This document shows, one piece after another, positions 27,048 to 35,815 of a stretch of 64,000 nucleotides of DNA. The notes beneath the pieces are model-generated. The model was not told the origin of the DNA. It ran no database searches and saw nothing but the letters and a program-made list of their open reading frames with translations. Made by a program: the position numbers and the translations under genes. Numbering within the stretch: position 1 is the first letter of the stretch; each line of letters opens with the position of its first letter. Source of the DNA: Pseudomonadota bacterium (GTDB lineage: Bacteria > Pseudomonadota > Gammaproteobacteria > Burkholderiales > Burkholderiaceae_C); assembly GCA_023387335.1 (NCBI GenBank), contig JAEWIF010000059.1, positions 56,035 through 120,034 on the forward strand. The letters run 5' to 3'.

Positions 27048-27622
27048 TCGGACGACTGCAAGGAACGCTGGCGGACAAGAACCCGCCGCAGGTGCTGGTG
27101 GACTGCCACGGCGTCGGCTACGAGGTCGACGTCCCCATGAGCACCTTCTTCAACCTGCCCGGCGTGGGCGAGCCGGTGACGCTGCTCACGCACTTCGTGG
27201 TGCGCGAGGACGCGCAGATCCTGTTCGGGTTCGGCTCCTCCAGCGAACGCGAGGCCTTCCGCCAGTTGATCCGCATCTCGGGCGTGGGACCGCGCACCGC
27301 GCTGTCGGTGCTGAGCGGCATGAGCGTGGGCGACATCGCCCAGGCCGTCACCGCGCAGGACGCCACCCGCCTCATCAAGGTGCCCGGCATCGGCAAGAAG
27401 ACCGCCGAGCGGCTGCTGCTGGAACTCAAGGGCAAGATCGGCGCCGACCTCGGCGCGCCCGCGGGCGGCGCGGCGGCCACCGACGCGCAGGCCGACATCC
27501 TGCAGGCGCTGGTGGCCCTGGGCTACAGCGACAAGGAAGCGCAGGCCGCGCTCAAGGCGCTGCCGCAGGACGTGGGCGTGAGCGAGGGCATCAAGCTGGC
27601 GCTGAAGGCGCTGGCGCGGTGA
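27044..27622 (+). CDS. ruvA: Holliday junction DNA helicase RuvA
   Basis: The 192-residue protein is the four-way-junction-binding subunit that loads RuvB. It shows the OB-fold N-terminus MIGRLQGTLADK and the paired helix-hairpin-helix motifs LIRISGVGPRTALSVLSG and LIKVPGIGKKTAERLLLELKG. The C-terminal domain III binds RuvB (ILQALVALGYSDKEAQAALKAL). The ATG at 27044 overlaps the stop of the response-regulator gene. ruvC is not adjacent. Confidence 0.97.
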   Translation: MIGRLQGTLADKNPPQVLVDCHGVGYEVDVPMSTFFNLPGVGEPVTLLTHFVVREDAQILFGFGSSSEREAFRQLIRISGVGPRTALSVLSGMSVGDIAQAVTAQDATRLIKVPGIGKKTAERLLLELKGKIGADLGAPAGGAAATDAQADILQALVALGYSDKEAQAALKALPQDVGVSEGIKLALKALAR

Positions 27623-27629
27623 ACGCACG

Positions 27630-28688
27630 ATGACGATCAAGACCGACGACTTCGGCCTGCCGCCGCCGCAGCGCGTGGTGTCGGCCGCGCCGGCCTCGCC
27701 CAACGAGGAGGCGATCGAGCGCGCCCTGCGTCCCAAGCTGCTGAACGAGTACGTCGGCCAGGCGCGCACGCGCGAGCAGCTGGAGATCTTCATCGGCGCC
27801 GCCAAGAAGCGCGGCGAGGCGCTGGACCACGTGCTGCTGTTCGGCCCGCCGGGCCTGGGCAAGACCACGCTGTCGCACATCATCGCCCACGAGCTGGGCG
27901 TGAACCTGCGCCAGACCTCGGGGCCGGTGCTGGAGAAACCCAAGGACCTGGCGGCGCTGCTGACCAACCTCGAGAAGAACGACGTCCTCTTCATCGACGA
28001 GATCCACCGCCTGTCGCCGGTGGTCGAGGAGATCCTGTACCCGGCGCTGGAGGACTACCAGATCGACATCATGATCGGCGAGGGCCCGGCCGCCCGCTCG
28101 ATCAAGCTGGACCTGCAGCCCTTCACGCTGGTGGGCGCCACCACCCGCGCCGGCATGCTCACCAACCCGCTGCGCGACCGCTTCGGCATCGTCGCGCGGC
28201 TGGAGTTCTACACGGCCGAGGAGCTCACGCGCATCGTGCGGCGCAGCGCCGCGCTGCTGGACGCGCCGATCGACGACGAAGGCGCGGCCGAGATCGCCCG
28301 CCGCTCGCGCGGCACGCCCCGCATCGCCAACCGGCTGCTGCGCCGCGTGCGCGACTACGCCGACGTCAAGGGCACCGGCCGCATCACCCAGGACATCGCG
28401 CACAAGGCGCTGGCCATGCTGGACGTGGACCCGCAGGGCTTCGACGTGATGGACCGCAAGCTGCTGGAGGCCGTGATCCACCGCTTCGACGGCGGCCCGG
28501 TGGGCCTGGACAACATCGCGGCCTCCATCGGCGAGGAGCGCGACACGATCGAGGACGTGATCGAGCCCTACCTGATCCAGCAGGGCTACCTGCAGCGAAC
28601 GCCTCGTGGGCGGATCGCGACGCTGGCGGCGTTCCGGCACCTCGGCGTCGCACCTCCCCGGAACGACGGCGAGCTGTTCGGCAACTAG
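27630..28688 (+). CDS. ruvB: Holliday junction branch-migration ATPase RuvB
   Basis: The 352-residue AAA+ motor drives branch migration. Walker A is GPPGLGKTT, Walker B LFIDEIHRL, sensor 1 VGATTRAG and the arginine finger region NPLRDRFGI. The winged-helix domain (about 260-345) contains DRKLLEAVIHRFDGGPVGLDNIAASIGEERDTIEDVIEPYL. It lies 7 nt after ruvA. The last codons overlap the convergent fusion gene by 4 nt. Confidence 0.98.
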   Translation: MTIKTDDFGLPPPQRVVSAAPASPNEEAIERALRPKLLNEYVGQARTREQLEIFIGAAKKRGEALDHVLLFGPPGLGKTTLSHIIAHELGVNLRQTSGPVLEKPKDLAALLTNLEKNDVLFIDEIHRLSPVVEEILYPALEDYQIDIMIGEGPAARSIKLDLQPFTLVGATTRAGMLTNPLRDRFGIVARLEFYTAEELTRIVRRSAALLDAPIDDEGAAEIARRSRGTPRIANRLLRRVRDYADVKGTGRITQDIAHKALAMLDVDPQGFDVMDRKLLEAVIHRFDGGPVGLDNIAASIGEERDTIEDVIEPYLIQQGYLQRTPRGRIATLAAFRHLGVAPPRNDGELFGN

Positions 28689-30430
28689 ACGGCGGCGGGC
28701 GACAGGCGTGAGGCCGCGTCGCCAGCCGACGACGGCCGGGCGTTCACCGCGATCAGGATCTGCGCGACGTAGTAGGTCGCCAGCACCCAGAACTGCGCCA
28801 TCGGCAGCGGCTGCCAGAAGCGGTTGAGCGCCAGCAGCGTGTCGCTGGCCATGAAGAACACCGCGCCGATGGCGACCAGCAGCGAGGCAGCGTCCTTGAG
28901 CACCGCCGCGCGGCCGATCGCCTGCGCCGCCATCACCGCGATGACGACGACGTAGGCCGCGACCGCGACCTTGAGCACCGGGTCCAGCCCCGGGAACAGC
29001 AACGCGTACACCGCCCCGCCCGCGCCGAGCGTGGCCGCCAGCGCGACGGGGCGCGGCAGCCAGCCCACGCCCCGGCGCAGCAGCGCGACGTAGCAGAGGT
29101 GCGCGACCAGGAAGGCGACCAGGCCCGGGATGAAGCGGCCGGGCAGCATCAGGAACACGTCGCCCAGCAGCGAGAAGGCGAGGGCGGCGACCAGCAGCGC
29201 GTCGAAGCGAAGCGCGCCCGGCGCGCGCGGGCGCGTCGCCACCAGCGCGATGGCCAGCACCATGGTGAGCGGCTTGAACACGCGATGCAGTTCGGGAAAG
29301 CCGACGGCGGCGGTCGCGGTGGCGAGGGCGGCCGATTCGATCAGCAGTGCCTCCAGGAGGCCGATGCGTCCCTGCATCACGGCGCCCACCGCCCACAGCG
29401 CCGCGGCCAGCACGGCGAGCCAGACCGAGCTCACGGCCAGCGGCGCGCCGTCGGCATGCCAGAGGAACACCGACACGCCTGCGAGGAGCGCCAGGAACTG
29501 CAGGCCGCCGAACCAGGCGACGGTGCGCGTCATCGGCGGGTGGTAGCGCTGCACGCGCGCGATGTCGAACGGCGCCTTGGGAAAGCGCGCCGCGACGTCG
29601 GCGGGGCGCCAGCCGGGCGGCTTGAACCACACGCGCAGCTTGTCGGACCAGCGCTTCGCATGCCAGCTGTCGCGCGCCAGCGCCCAGTACACCTCGGCGT
29701 TGGACCACAGCGGGTCCCAGCTGTCGAGCGGCGCGCGCGTTCCGTAGACGCACTTCTCGTCCTCTTCCTTGAAGCTGCCGAAGAGGCGGTCCCACACGAT
29801 CAGCACGCCGCCGTAGTTGCGGTCGAGGTAGCGGTCGTTCACCGCGTGGTGCACGCGATGGTTGGAGGGCGAGCAGAACCAGCGGTCGAACCAGCCGAGC
29901 CTGGGCACGTGCTCGGTGTGCACCCAGAACTGGTAGAGCAGGTCGATCAGCGCGACGACGCCGAACACCAGCGGCGGCACGCCGGCCAGCGCCATCGGCA
30001 GGTAGAAGATCCAGCCGAGGAGGGCGCCCGAGGAGGTCTGGCGCAGCGCGGTGGACAGGTTGTAGTCCTGGCTCTGGTGGTGCACCACGTGCGCCGCCCA
30101 GAAGAGCGCGCACTCGTGGCCCGCGCGGTGCAGCCAGTAGTAGCAGAGGTCGTAGAACAGCAGCGCCAGCAGCCACCCGTACCACGAGGTCCAGAACGCC
30201 TCCTCGTGCCAGAGCGCGACCCAGCCGTAGACCGCGGTGTAGATGCCGACCCGGAACAGGCGCGTGAAGATCGCCGTGATCTGGCTGAGCATGCCCAGCC
30301 CGATGCTGTTGACCGCGTCGTTCAGGCGGTAGGTGTCGCGCCCGCGCGCGCGGCCCCACGCGTATTCGATCGCGATCAGCCCGAGGAACACGGGGGTGGC
30401 GAGGACGATGACCTGGCTCGGCGACAGCAT
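28685..30430 (-). CDS. alkylglycerol monooxygenase-like domain fused to YhhN lysoplasmalogenase
   Basis: The 581-residue polytopic membrane protein has two enzyme modules. Residues 1-285 are a fatty-acid-hydroxylase/sterol-desaturase domain with the di-iron histidine set HRAGH (101-105), HVVHH (114-118), HTEH (171-174) and NHRVHH (190-195). The pattern and length are close to alkylglycerol monooxygenase (TMEM195). Residues about 320-565 are a YhhN/TMEM86 lysoplasmalogenase domain (FSLLGDVFLML, MASDTLLALNRF). Both activities break ether bonds of ether lipids, the first saturated alkyl and the second vinyl ethers, so the fusion makes biochemical sense. GACAAT lies 7 nt before the ATG. Confidence 0.82.
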   Translation of the reverse strand: MLSPSQVIVLATPVFLGLIAIEYAWGRARGRDTYRLNDAVNSIGLGMLSQITAIFTRLFRVGIYTAVYGWVALWHEEAFWTSWYGWLLALLFYDLCYYWLHRAGHECALFWAAHVVHHQSQDYNLSTALRQTSSGALLGWIFYLPMALAGVPPLVFGVVALIDLLYQFWVHTEHVPRLGWFDRWFCSPSNHRVHHAVNDRYLDRNYGGVLIVWDRLFGSFKEEDEKCVYGTRAPLDSWDPLWSNAEVYWALARDSWHAKRWSDKLRVWFKPPGWRPADVAARFPKAPFDIARVQRYHPPMTRTVAWFGGLQFLALLAGVSVFLWHADGAPLAVSSVWLAVLAAALWAVGAVMQGRIGLLEALLIESAALATATAAVGFPELHRVFKPLTMVLAIALVATRPRAPGALRFDALLVAALAFSLLGDVFLMLPGRFIPGLVAFLVAHLCYVALLRRGVGWLPRPVALAATLGAGGAVYALLFPGLDPVLKVAVAAYVVVIAVMAAQAIGRAAVLKDAASLLVAIGAVFFMASDTLLALNRFWQPLPMAQFWVLATYYVAQILIAVNARPSSAGDAASRLSPAAV

Positions 30431-30437
30431 GGCCGGG

Positions 30438-30443
30438 ATTGTC
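30438..30443 (-). promoter_or_regulatory. -10-like GACAAT 7 nt before the fusion gene
   Basis: On the minus strand GACAATCCCGGCC runs straight into the ATG at 30430. No Shine-Dalgarno is present, which suits leaderless initiation. Confidence 0.4.
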
Positions 30444-30490
30444 CGGCCGCCGCGCTCAGCGGGCGCTGGGCGGAACCCTGAGGACCGGCG

Positions 30491-31684
30491 TCAGGTCAGC
30501 GCCCCGCGCGCATCCACGCGCAGGATGCGATCCACCTTGCCGTTCGCCAGGCCGCCGCGAACGGCGATCAGGTGGTCGTGCAGGTTCACCGTGGGATCGC
30601 AGTGGCCCGGGATCAGCCACAGCATCCGGCCGATCTCCGGCACGCGCTGGCCGGGCGCGGGGCGCAGGATGCCGTGCTCGTCGCCGCCGTTGGCGTAGGC
30701 CAGCTCGTGGCCGTCGTCCAGGCTGTGCACCAGCGGCAGGCCCGAGTCGATGGCGTGGCTCTTGTGGCCGGCGTCGCACACCGCGTGCTCCTGGCCGGCG
30801 CTCATCACCTGGGTCTTGACGAAGAGCGCGTGCTCGAAATGCGGCTGGGCCGGGTCGCGCTCGTTGCGCGAGTAGTCGGCGTCCATGAAGAGGAACGAGC
30901 CGGCCTGCAGCTCGCCCCAGACGCCGCTGGCGGCCTCGCAGACCATGCTGCCGGTGCCCGCGCCGGTGACCAGTCCGACCTTCACGCCCTCGTCCTCGAT
31001 CAGCTTGCGCGTCAGGGTGACGTCGCGCGCGGCCTGGGCGATGACGTCGCGGCGTTCCTGCTGGCCGCGCAGGTGCTGGGCACGGCCGTGGTAGGCCTGC
31101 AGCCCGGCGAAACGCAGCGCGGGGTGCTTGCGGATCTCGTGCACCAGCGACACCGCGGCGCGGCCCGGCACCACGCCGCAGCGGCCCTGGCCGACGTCGA
31201 TCTCGACGAACACGTCGATCACGGCGGCGGTGCCGGCCTCGCGGCGCGCGTCGTTCATCGCCGTGGCGAGGCGCGACACGCCCACGTGGCTGTCCACCGC
31301 GATGGCCAGCTGCCCGCCCTCGGATCGGAGCCGGTGCGCCAGCTGCGCCACGCGGGCCAGCTTCTGCGGCGCCACGATCTCGTTGGTGATGTAGATGTCG
31401 GTCACCCCGCCGGCGGCCATGGCTTCGGCCTCGGCGGTCTTCTGCACGCAGACGCCGACCGCGCCGGCCTGGACCTGCAGCCGCGCGATGGCCGAGCACT
31501 TGTGCATCTTGGCGTGGGGACGCCAGCGGATCTCGTGCTTCTTCGCGAACTCGGCCATGCGGCTCAGGTTGCGCTGCATCGCATCGAGATCGACCACCAG
31601 GGCCGGCGTGTCGATCGCGGCCACGGGCTGGCCGACCAGTTGCTTGAGGGGTTCGCTAAGCGGTTGTTTCGTCTGCCGGAGCAT
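30491..31684 (-). CDS. DSD1-family PLP enzyme (D-threonine aldolase / 3-hydroxyaspartate lyase-like)
   Basis: The 397-residue protein is a fold-III PLP enzyme. The alanine-racemase-like barrel starts IDTPALVVDLDAMQRNLSRM, with the PLP lysine in RPHAKMHK. The C-terminal metal site HCDP (in LIPGHCDPTVNLHD) matches D-serine dehydratase and D-threonine aldolase, where His and Cys or Asp bind the metal. Substrate choice between D-threonine, D-serine and D-threo-3-hydroxyaspartate cannot be made from sequence. The start overlaps the upstream phosphatase gene by 29 nt; an internal start about 20 codons later is possible. Confidence 0.83.
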   Translation of the reverse strand: MLRQTKQPLSEPLKQLVGQPVAAIDTPALVVDLDAMQRNLSRMAEFAKKHEIRWRPHAKMHKCSAIARLQVQAGAVGVCVQKTAEAEAMAAGGVTDIYITNEIVAPQKLARVAQLAHRLRSEGGQLAIAVDSHVGVSRLATAMNDARREAGTAAVIDVFVEIDVGQGRCGVVPGRAAVSLVHEIRKHPALRFAGLQAYHGRAQHLRGQQERRDVIAQAARDVTLTRKLIEDEGVKVGLVTGAGTGSMVCEAASGVWGELQAGSFLFMDADYSRNERDPAQPHFEHALFVKTQVMSAGQEHAVCDAGHKSHAIDSGLPLVHSLDDGHELAYANGGDEHGILRPAPGQRVPEIGRMLWLIPGHCDPTVNLHDHLIAVRGGLANGKVDRILRVDARGALT

Positions 31685-32303
31685 TCGCGTCGTCGAGGTG
31701 CTGGGTGTCGGACCAGCCGACGAGGGTGAAGCCTTCCGGGGTCCAGAGCAGGCGGTTGATGGCGCCGTTGGGAAGCTCCCAGGTGCGCGGTGCGTTGACT
31801 TCCTGGCGGGTGGCGACGCGGTACAGCGCGTCCAGCACGCCGCCGTGTGCCACCACCACGATTTGCTCGCCGGGGTGCCGCGCGGCCAGTTCGTGCAGCG
31901 TGCGCGTCACCCGCTCGCGCAGTTCCAGCAGCGATTCGCCGCCCTCGGGCGGCTGCCAGTCGGGGAGGCGCTTGCGCCAGTTCTGGGCGTGTTCCGGCCA
32001 GGTCTGGTGGATCTCGTCGAAGGTCTTGCCCTCGAACATGCCGAAGCTGCGCTCGCGCAGCCCCTCGTGCGGGATGGGAGCGACGCCGCTGACCTCGCCG
32101 ATCGATTCGGCGGTTTCGCGGGCACGCCCCAGGTCGCTGGTGTAGACGGCGCTGATGGGCTCGCCGGCGAGCGCCTGCCCGACGCGTCGGGCCTGCCAGC
32201 GGCCGGTGTCGTTCAGGCCGATGTCGGTCTGGCCCTGGATCCGTGCATCGACGTTCCACGACGTTTCGCCGTGGCGCACGGCGATGATCCGGGTGGGTTC
32301 CAT
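31656..32303 (-). CDS. histidine phosphatase (phosphoglycerate mutase-like, GpmB/CobC type)
   Basis: The 215-residue protein has the RHG catalytic motif IAVRHGETSWN near the N-terminus, the second catalytic His in VVVAHGGVLDAL and an acid in LRERSFGMFEGKTF. It is a broad class of phosphomonoesterases; cofactor-dependent mutase activity is unlikely given the short length. I use the ATG at 32303; the earlier start at 32321 adds only MPRIRG. TAGAAT (32311-32316, minus) lies 7 nt before it. The gene overlaps the DSD1 gene start. Confidence 0.9.
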   Translation of the reverse strand: MEPTRIIAVRHGETSWNVDARIQGQTDIGLNDTGRWQARRVGQALAGEPISAVYTSDLGRARETAESIGEVSGVAPIPHEGLRERSFGMFEGKTFDEIHQTWPEHAQNWRKRLPDWQPPEGGESLLELRERVTRTLHELAARHPGEQIVVVAHGGVLDALYRVATRQEVNAPRTWELPNGAINRLLWTPEGFTLVGWSDTQHLDDANAPADETTA

Positions 32304-32310
32304 GCCGCGG

Positions 32311-32316
32311 ATTCTA
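32311..32316 (-). promoter_or_regulatory. -10-like TAGAAT 7 nt before the phosphatase
   Basis: TAGAAT then CCGCGGC then ATG on the minus strand. The match to the -10 consensus is 5 of 6, and the position implies transcription starting at the start codon. Confidence 0.45.
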
Positions 32317-32358
32317 GGCAAGCGATCTCAGCTTGCCCGCCGTGGCGGTAGCGAAATG

Positions 32359-33015
32359 TCAACGGGCGGCGGCGGGCGCGGGCGCTGAAGCGGGGCCGGC
32401 CGGGGCCGCGGCGGCCTGGGCGGTCTTCTGGCCGCCGAGCTGGATGTTCACCCGTCGCACGCCCTGCGGCGGGTTGGGGAAGCCCTGCAGTGCGGCGTCG
32501 AACATGGCCGGCAGCACGACCGCCTGGTCGAGCCAGGGGCCGTCGCTGGCGGCATGGGTCTCGTAGACCACCTGGTTGCTGGCCTTCTCGCGCACCACCA
32601 CGCCGACCTCGCGCTGGAACCAGGGCTGCTCCATGCGCGGGAACGGGCCGCCCCAGAAGCCGGGATGGTGGAAGGCGTAGTGCGACCCCCAGCCGCCCCA
32701 GCCCCATGAATCCCACGGATCGGCCCACGGCGACAGTACGCGCTGCACCCGGGCCGACACCTGCACGGTGTAGCGGGGAGCGGCGTCGTCGCGGCGCAGG
32801 CCCGCCTTGAACAGCGCCGGGTCGGCCAGCGCCTCGAGGGTGTTCTGGCCGGGCTGGTTGGCCTGCGAAGGCAGCCGCTCGAAGGAGTAGGTGGGATTGG
32901 CCGGGAGCGCCGGCAGGCCGGAGAACGACTGCACGTTGTTCTCCAGCAGGTAGGTGGAGCAGCCCGACAGCAGCACCGCGGCCGCTGCGGGGAGGGCGAG
33001 GCGCCAGGAGCGCAT
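32359..33015 (-). CDS. DUF4136 lipoprotein
   Basis: The 218-residue lipoprotein has the signal MRSWRLALPAAAAVLLSGC with lipobox LSGC. A DUF4136-like body follows: TYSFERLPSQ near the start, ADPALFKAGLRRDDAAPRYTV, a Gly/Trp-rich segment around WDSWGWGGWGSHY, and VVVREKASNQVVYETHA. A Pro/Ala tail ends it. It should be outer-membrane anchored; function is unknown. I start at 33015 because the signal peptide begins there. It lies 17 nt downstream of ttcA. Confidence 0.85.
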   Translation of the reverse strand: MRSWRLALPAAAAVLLSGCSTYLLENNVQSFSGLPALPANPTYSFERLPSQANQPGQNTLEALADPALFKAGLRRDDAAPRYTVQVSARVQRVLSPWADPWDSWGWGGWGSHYAFHHPGFWGGPFPRMEQPWFQREVGVVVREKASNQVVYETHAASDGPWLDQAVVLPAMFDAALQGFPNPPQGVRRVNIQLGGQKTAQAAAAPAGPASAPAPAAAR

Positions 33016-33032
33016 GGTGGTGGCGAAGTGGT

Positions 33033-33956
33033 TCAGAGCTTGACGATCGACAGGCCCGGCAGCGCAGGCGGCGCTGCGAACTCTTCGGCATCGAATGCCT
33101 TGTCGCCGTCTTCGCTGGCCACGCCCGTGGCGATCAGACCCTTGAAATCGTAGAGCGTTCCATCGCCCAGGTGGGAAGGCACAACGTTCTGTAACGCGTT
33201 GGCCATGTTCTCCAGCCGGCCGGGATGCTTCTTCTCCCATTCGCGCAGCATGTTGCCGACCTGCTTGCGCTGCAGGTTCTCCTGGCTGCCGCACAGCGTG
33301 CACGGGATGATCGGGAACTGACGGTGCTCGGCCCAGCGAATCAGGTCCTTCTCGGGGACGTAGGCCAGCGGGCGGATCACCACGTGCCTGCCGTCGTCGC
33401 TGACCAGCTTGGGCGGCATGCCCTTGAGCTTGCCGCCGAAGAACATGTTCAGGAAGAACGTCTGCAGCATGTCGTCGCGGTGGTGGCCCAGCGCGATCTT
33501 CGTCGCGCCCAGCTCATCGGCCACGCGGTACAGGATGCCGCGCCGCAGCCGCGAGCACAGGCTGCACATCGTCTTGCCCTCGGGGATCTTGTCCTTGACG
33601 ATGGAATAGGTGTCCTGCTCCTCGATGTGGAACGGGATGCCCAGGGCCTTCAGGTAGTCGGGCAGCACGTGCTCGGGGAAGCCGGGCTGCTTCTGGTCGA
33701 GGTTGACGGCGACGATGTCGAACGACACCGGCGCGCGGGCCCGCAGCTTGAGCAGCACGTCCAGCAGGCCGTAGCTGTCCTTGCCGCCGGACAGGCACAC
33801 CATCACCTTGTCGCCCTCGCCGATCATGGAGTAGTCGCCGATGGCCTGGCCGACCAGGCGGCACAGGCGCTTTTCCAGCTTGTGGGCCTCGCGCTCGATC
33901 TTGAGGGCGCGGGCGGCGGAGGGGGCGGGTTCGGACTCGATCCAGACGGCGGACAT
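33033..33956 (-). CDS. ttcA: tRNA 2-thiocytidine(32) synthetase
   Basis: The 307-residue enzyme thiolates C32 of some tRNAs using a [4Fe-4S] cluster. It has the PP-loop CLSGGKDSYGLLD and the cluster cysteines CSLCSR and CTLCG (two CxxC motifs), with GHHRDDMLQTFFLNMFFGG between. I prefer the ATG at 33956, which has GAGG upstream; the ATG at 33977 is possible. It is divergent from an MFS gene across about 32 nt. GACAAT (33966-33971, minus) lies 9 nt upstream. Confidence 0.96.
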   Translation of the reverse strand: MSAVWIESEPAPSAARALKIEREAHKLEKRLCRLVGQAIGDYSMIGEGDKVMVCLSGGKDSYGLLDVLLKLRARAPVSFDIVAVNLDQKQPGFPEHVLPDYLKALGIPFHIEEQDTYSIVKDKIPEGKTMCSLCSRLRRGILYRVADELGATKIALGHHRDDMLQTFFLNMFFGGKLKGMPPKLVSDDGRHVVIRPLAYVPEKDLIRWAEHRQFPIIPCTLCGSQENLQRKQVGNMLREWEKKHPGRLENMANALQNVVPSHLGDGTLYDFKGLIATGVASEDGDKAFDAEEFAAPPALPGLSIVKL

Positions 33957-33988
33957 GATCCCTCGATTGTCGGCCATGATCGGCCCCC

Positions 33989-35401
33989 ATGACCGACAGC
34001 GTCCCCGCCCGCCTCGACCGCCTGCCCTGGTCGGGCTGGCACTGGCGGGTGGTGGTGGCGCTGGGCGTGGCCTGGGTGCTGGACGGCCTGGAGGTCACCA
34101 TCGTCGGCTCGCTCGGCGCCGTGCTCGCGCGTCCCGACACGCTGGGGCTGACCGACGCGCAGGTCGGCTGGGCCGGATCGCTCTACGTGGGCGGCGCGGT
34201 GGTCGGCGCGATCGTCTTCGGGCGCATGGCGGACCGGCTGGGGCGCAAGCGCCTCTTCCTGTGGACGCTGGCGATCTACATGGCGGCGACGGTCGCCACC
34301 GCTTTCACCGGCAGCTTCACGGGCTTCGCCGTGTGCCGCTTCGTCACCGGCATCGGCATCGGCGGCGAGTACGCGGCCATCAACTCGGCCATCGACGAGC
34401 TGATCCCCGCGCGCGTGCGCGGCCGCGTGAACCTGGCGATCAACGGCAGCTTCTGGGTCGGCGCGGCACTGGGCGCGGCGCTCAGCTTGGTGCTGCTGGA
34501 CGAGCGCGTGCTCGGACCGGTGATCGGCTGGCGCGCCGCCTTCCTGCTGGGCGCGGTGCTGGCGGTGGCGATCCTGCTGGTGCGCCGCCACGTGCCCGAG
34601 AGCCCGCGCTGGCTGATGACGCACGGCCGCGCGGACGAGGCCGTGCGCATCGTCGCGGACATCGAGCGCGCCGCGGGCGTCGCGCCATCGACCGCGGCGC
34701 CCGCCGTTGCGTCGCACCGCGGCCGCGTGCCGCGCTGGACCGAGGTCGTGCACGTGCTCGTGCGCCGCTACCCGCGCCGCAGCGTGGTGGTGCTGGCGCT
34801 GATGGCGTCGCAGGCCTTCTTCTACAACGCCATCTTCTTCACCTACTCGCTGGTGCTCACGCGCTTCTACGCGGTGGATGAGTCGCGGGTGGCGCTCTAC
34901 ATCTTCCCGTTCGCGGCCGGCAACGTGCTGGGGCCGTTGCTGCTCGGGCCGCTGTTCGACCGCATCGGCCGGCGGCGGATGATCGCCGCGACCTACGCGC
35001 TGTCCGGCATCGGCTTGCTCGCGACGGGCGCGGGTTTTCTCGCCGGATCGTTCGACGCGGCGGGCCAGGCGCTAGCGTGGTCCGGCGTGTTCTTCCTCGC
35101 GTCCGCCGCCGCGAGTTCGGCCTATCTCACGGTGAGCGAAGTGTTCCCGCTGGAGATGCGCGCGCTGGCCATCTCGATCTTCTATGCCGTGGGCACGGGC
35201 CTGGGCGGCTTCGCGGCGCCGGCGCTGTTCGGCACGCTGGTGGCCAGCGGCAGCCGCGAAGCGGTGTTCGTGGGCTACGTCATCGGCTCGGTGCTGATGG
35301 TCGGCGCCGCGATCCTGGCGCGGCTGTGGGCGGTGGATGCGGAACGCAAGCCGCTGGAGGAAGTGGCGCCGCCGCTCTGGCAGCACCCGCCGCGCGGGTG
35401 A
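33989..35401 (+). CDS. MFS transporter (sugar/aromatic-acid porter type)
   Basis: The 470-residue protein has twelve predicted membrane helices. The MFS signatures are GRMADRLGRKRLFLW between helices 2 and 3 and RFVTGIGIGGEYAAINSAIDELIP in helix 4. PESPRWLM follows helix 6, as in sugar-porter and AAHS members, and GPLFDRIGRRRMIA follows helix 8. The substrate cannot be assigned. The C-terminal PPLWQHPP tail is cytoplasmic. It is convergent with the GFA gene. Confidence 0.88.
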   Translation: MTDSVPARLDRLPWSGWHWRVVVALGVAWVLDGLEVTIVGSLGAVLARPDTLGLTDAQVGWAGSLYVGGAVVGAIVFGRMADRLGRKRLFLWTLAIYMAATVATAFTGSFTGFAVCRFVTGIGIGGEYAAINSAIDELIPARVRGRVNLAINGSFWVGAALGAALSLVLLDERVLGPVIGWRAAFLLGAVLAVAILLVRRHVPESPRWLMTHGRADEAVRIVADIERAAGVAPSTAAPAVASHRGRVPRWTEVVHVLVRRYPRRSVVVLALMASQAFFYNAIFFTYSLVLTRFYAVDESRVALYIFPFAAGNVLGPLLLGPLFDRIGRRRMIAATYALSGIGLLATGAGFLAGSFDAAGQALAWSGVFFLASAAASSAYLTVSEVFPLEMRALAISIFYAVGTGLGGFAAPALFGTLVASGSREAVFVGYVIGSVLMVGAAILARLWAVDAERKPLEEVAPPLWQHPPRG

Positions 35402-35407
35402 TCGCGC

Positions 35408-35815
35408 TCAGGGCCGCAGCGTCAGGTGCGCGGGCAGGGTGTGCAGGTCCTCGGCCCAGCGCAGCCGGCTGCGGGCGAAGGTCTGGTCTTCCGGAGGGAC
35501 CGCCTCGGGCTCGTCCAGGCTGCAGGTGCTGACGTCGATTTCGGCCGTCCCGTCGCGCTCGTAGGTGAGCGTGGTGCCGCAGGTGCCGCAGAAGCTGCGC
35601 CAGGCGGCGTCGCTGGAGCGGTACCGCTGCGGCGTTCCCTGCACGATCCGGAACTCGCCCGAGCGCACGGTGAACCAGGCGACCATGGGCGCGCCGCTGA
35701 TGCGGCGGCAATCGATGCAATGGCAGACGGTGGCGTGGAAGGGCCGGCCCGCCACTTCGTAGCGCACCTGCCCGCAATGGCACCCTCCGCGCAGCACGAC
35801 GGTGCTCACGACCAT
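35408..35815 (-). CDS. GFA-family (glutathione-dependent formaldehyde-activating-like) zinc protein
   Basis: The 135-residue protein has the GFA zinc-site cysteines: GGCHCGQVRYE, CHCIDCRRISGAP, and FCGTCGTTLTY. Family members bind structural zinc; some act on glutathione-formaldehyde adducts but most are unassigned. The start is either ATG at 35815 (overlapping folB by 10 nt) or GTG at 35809 (GTGA overlap); both are consistent with translational coupling to folB. Confidence 0.87.
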   Translation of the reverse strand: MVVSTVVLRGGCHCGQVRYEVAGRPFHATVCHCIDCRRISGAPMVAWFTVRSGEFRIVQGTPQRYRSSDAAWRSFCGTCGTTLTYERDGTAEIDVSTCSLDEPEAVPPEDQTFARSRLRWAEDLHTLPAHLTLRP

